A stretch of DNA of 64,000 bases from Acidobacteriota bacterium (GTDB taxonomy: Bacteria; Acidobacteriota; Blastocatellia; Pyrinomonadales; Pyrinomonadaceae). Under the pieces are notes generated by a model. The model ran no database searches. It saw only the letters and a list, made by a program, of their open reading frames with translations, and had not been told where the DNA came from. This document shows, one piece after another, positions 62,204 to 64,000 of the stretch; position 1 is the first letter of the stretch, and each line of letters opens with the position of its first letter. The DNA is taken from contig JAIVJV010000002.1 in assembly GCA_020199835.1 (NCBI GenBank), positions 279,602 to 343,601 on the forward strand, written 5' to 3'. Made by a program: the position numbers and the translations under genes.

Positions 62204-63340
62204 ATGCGTTTGGCTGACTTTATTCTGCAGGACATGGAAACCATTCTGGAGGAATGGGAAAAGTTCGCTGCGACATTATTCCCAGCCGCAGAGGGCATGA
62301 CACCGCTGGCGTTGCGTGATCACGCGAAACCGATTCTAGAGGCCATCGCGAAAGACATATCAACGCCCCAGACGAAGTGGGCTCAGGCCGAAAAATCCAA
62401 AGGCCACGCACCTAAGCTTACAGGAGCCCCGGAGACAGCGGCACAAGTGCACGCGGTGCTGCGCGCGCGTAGCGGCTTCGACATCAATCAACTAGTCGCC
62501 GAGTACCGTGCCTTGCGCGCCAGCGTTTCTCGGCTTTGGATGGATGCCCACGTGCCGGATGACACTAATCTGAACGACATGGTCCGTTTCAACGAGGCCA
62601 TGGACCAGGCGATCGCCGAATCAATCGACTTCTTTAGTGCCCAAGTGGATCAAGCGCGCAACTTGTTGCTCGGAATGTTGGGCCACGACATGCGCAGTCC
62701 GCTGAATACTATCGTGATGACAGCCCGATACCTCGCGGCGCTGAATGCCGGAGCAGAAGTCTCTGATGCGGCCACACGCTTGATGAGGAGCGGCGCTTCG
62801 ATGAAGGCACTTCTGGACGACCTAATCAATTTCAACCGAACCAGGTTGGGACTAGGTATCAAAACGGAGTTAGCGGATGTCGACTTGGCGGCTGCATTTG
62901 CGGACGAAGTAGAACAGCTGCGCGGGGCGCATCCAAGCCGGCAAATCGCACTCGAAGTCATTGGAGACACTCGCGGCCTCTGGGACCGAGTTCGTTTGCA
63001 GCAAGTGCTCCGCAACCTGGTGGTGAATGCGATCGATTACGGTTCGCCGGACACACCGATTCAAGTGCTGCTCGCCGGCGATCAGAATGACATTACGCTT
63101 GAAGTGAAGAACCGTGGGGCGGCTATTGAGAAGGCAAACATGGACCAGATCTTTGAGCCGCTAAAACGGGGATTCGGGCCCGTTAACCGCGATGAACCCG
63201 AGTCGAGCCTCGGCCTTGGACTGTTTATTGTGCGCGAGATTGCGAGGGCCCATGGCGGCGAGGCGACCGTGCGATCCGATAAAGAAGAAACTATGTTCGC
63301 CGTGAGGTTGCCCCGGCGCGATCGCGAACAGGGCACTTAA
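62204..63340 (+). CDS. Sensor histidine kinase with RsbRD-like N-terminal domain
   Basis: 378 residues. Residues 1-150 resemble the RsbRD-type helical domain of stress regulators (ILQDMETILEEWEKFAATLFP, NQLVAEYRALRASVSRLW). HisKA has the phospho-acceptor His in LGMLGHDMRSPLN near residue 160. The HATPase part has the N-box NLVVNAIDYG near 270 and SLGLGLFIVREIARAHGG near 337. It is soluble and lacks membrane helices, so it should sense an internal signal or bind partners. It is oriented into the right flank and is probably chromosomal, not part of the element. Its cognate response regulator is not in view. Confidence 0.9.
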   Translation: MRLADFILQDMETILEEWEKFAATLFPAAEGMTPLALRDHAKPILEAIAKDISTPQTKWAQAEKSKGHAPKLTGAPETAAQVHAVLRARSGFDINQLVAEYRALRASVSRLWMDAHVPDDTNLNDMVRFNEAMDQAIAESIDFFSAQVDQARNLLLGMLGHDMRSPLNTIVMTARYLAALNAGAEVSDAATRLMRSGASMKALLDDLINFNRTRLGLGIKTELADVDLAAAFADEVEQLRGAHPSRQIALEVIGDTRGLWDRVRLQQVLRNLVVNAIDYGSPDTPIQVLLAGDQNDITLEVKNRGAAIEKANMDQIFEPLKRGFGPVNRDEPESSLGLGLFIVREIARAHGGEATVRSDKEETMFAVRLPRRDREQGT

Positions 63341-63528
63341 GAGTTTGCTTGCCGATCTCAGCGACGTTTTCGACCGCCTTTCAAATTCTTTGGATCTTCG
63401 CGAAAGACTTCCTTTGCGTTTGTCCTCCCGCAAGCCTACCCGCTTGAAAACCGACTGGTAAATCATGCTAAGATTGGTTTTCCTAAAACTTCCCCCCGTC
63501 GCTACTTCTTTCAGTTCTACTGATAAGT

Positions 63529-64000
63529 ATGCCTATGTCCAGCGGGCCTCCACCAAAAGATTTGCCTGACAATAAATCCGCCAAAGACTCGCGTGCCAAA
63601 TTACAAAGCAGCGAACTGGCTCCTTACTGGCTCTCCACCATCATCGACTCGGCGGACGACGCCATTATCACCAAGACGCTCGAAGGCATCATTACGAGCT
63701 GGAATAAGGGAGCGGAGCGCATCTTCGGCTACACGGCGGAGGAGGCGATCGGCAAGCCCGTCCTCATGCTGATACCCGAAGATCTCCCCGACGAGGAGCC
63801 GACCATCCTCGCCCGCCTCAGGCGCGGCGAGCGCATTGACCATTATGAGACCGTGCGTGTCCGCAAGGATGGCTCATTTGTCGACATCTCGCTAACCGTT
63901 TCGCCCATCAGAGGACCGGACGGCCAGATCATAGGGGCATCGAAGATCGCGCGCGACATCTCTGAGCGGAAGCGGGCAGAGGAGGCGCTACGCAGCCGCG
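63529..64000 (+). CDS. PAS-domain signalling protein, N-terminal part (3' end outside window)
   Basis: 157 codons from the ATG at 63529, open to the window end. A PAS domain spans about residues 35-145: STIIDSADDAIITKTLEGIITSWN, then KGAERIFGYTAEEAIGKP and MLIPEDLPDE, and then the PAC-like GSFVDISLTVSPIRG and GQIIGASKIARDISERKRAEE. The last segment typically leads into another PAS or a histidine kinase domain. It follows the sensor kinase gene by 188 bp on the same strand, so they may be linked in regulation. Confidence 0.88.
   Translation, partial: MPMSSGPPPKDLPDNKSAKDSRAKLQSSELAPYWLSTIIDSADDAIITKTLEGIITSWNKGAERIFGYTAEEAIGKPVLMLIPEDLPDEEPTILARLRRGERIDHYETVRVRKDGSFVDISLTVSPIRGPDGQIIGASKIARDISERKRAEEALRSR

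Overview
The window looks like one integrated conjugative element, or the conjugative arm of an integrated plasmid, in a bacterial chromosome. It is flanked by a 5'-truncated type I restriction subunit gene on the left and by a sensor histidine kinase plus the start of a PAS-domain protein on the right. I saw no rRNA, tRNA or CRISPR array. The gene families suggest a Gram-negative host, because the VirB/Trb-type type IV secretion system (T4SS) includes VirB8-, VirB9- and VirB10-like parts. The overall flavour (B12-dependent ribonucleotide reductase, DUF4326, DUF4238, SIR2 and HEPN cargo) would fit Acidobacteriota such as Blastocatellia, but that is a weak inference.

Layout. 1-1.8 kb: hsdR fragment. 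2.1-6.3 kb: a DNA-metabolism module with a Toprim protein, class II ribonucleotide reductase NrdJ and a topoisomerase-type zinc-ribbon protein. 6.4-13.1 kb, minus strand: T4SS genes in the order virB2, virB3, virB4, virB5/trbJ, virB6-like. 13.4-23.4 kb, plus strand: a VirB1-like lytic transglycosylase, then virB8, virB9, virB10, a MoxR-type AAA+ ATPase, a membrane protein of unknown role, the VirD4 coupling protein and a pseudopilin-like protein. No VirB11 ATPase was found. 23.3-32.6 kb: a cargo island with defence character, holding a PAPS-reductase-like pseudogene (one in-frame stop), a DUF1780-like endonuclease, a 773-aa SIR2 protein, DUF4238, an Apea-type HEPN protein, a frameshifted probable nuclease, DUF6884 and a PASTA protein. 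32.6-44.4 kb: the mobilization block, with a 2,165-aa DUF4326 protein, an HUH relaxase and two DNA-binding-like accessory proteins. 44.4-61.1 kb: an almost wholly minus-strand set of small element genes. It includes SLOG and macro-domain proteins, RNase H, SSB, a C5 cytosine methyltransferase with a SymE-like N-terminus, a Xer-type recombinase and a degenerate metalloprotease, plus many unknowns. 61.2-61.8 kb: a truncated radical SAM gene abutting multi-copy transposon-end-like repeats.

How it fits together. The relaxase and its accessory proteins would process oriT, VirD4 would hand the nucleoprotein to the T4SS, and the Xer recombinase would integrate or resolve the element. SSB, RNase H, the Toprim protein and NrdJ would support DNA synthesis after transfer. 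Three copies of the palindrome TGACGGA-N3-TCCGTCA, one between the two divergent T4SS operons and two in the mobilization intergenic region, suggest one repressor controls both modules. Two stretches with several strong inverted repeats (44.49-44.74 kb and 47.90-48.01 kb) are the best candidates for oriT, an origin or structured RNA.

Start codons were moved inward in several genes where a ribosome-binding site or family length supported it. All function calls come from reading motifs by eye; no database search was possible.
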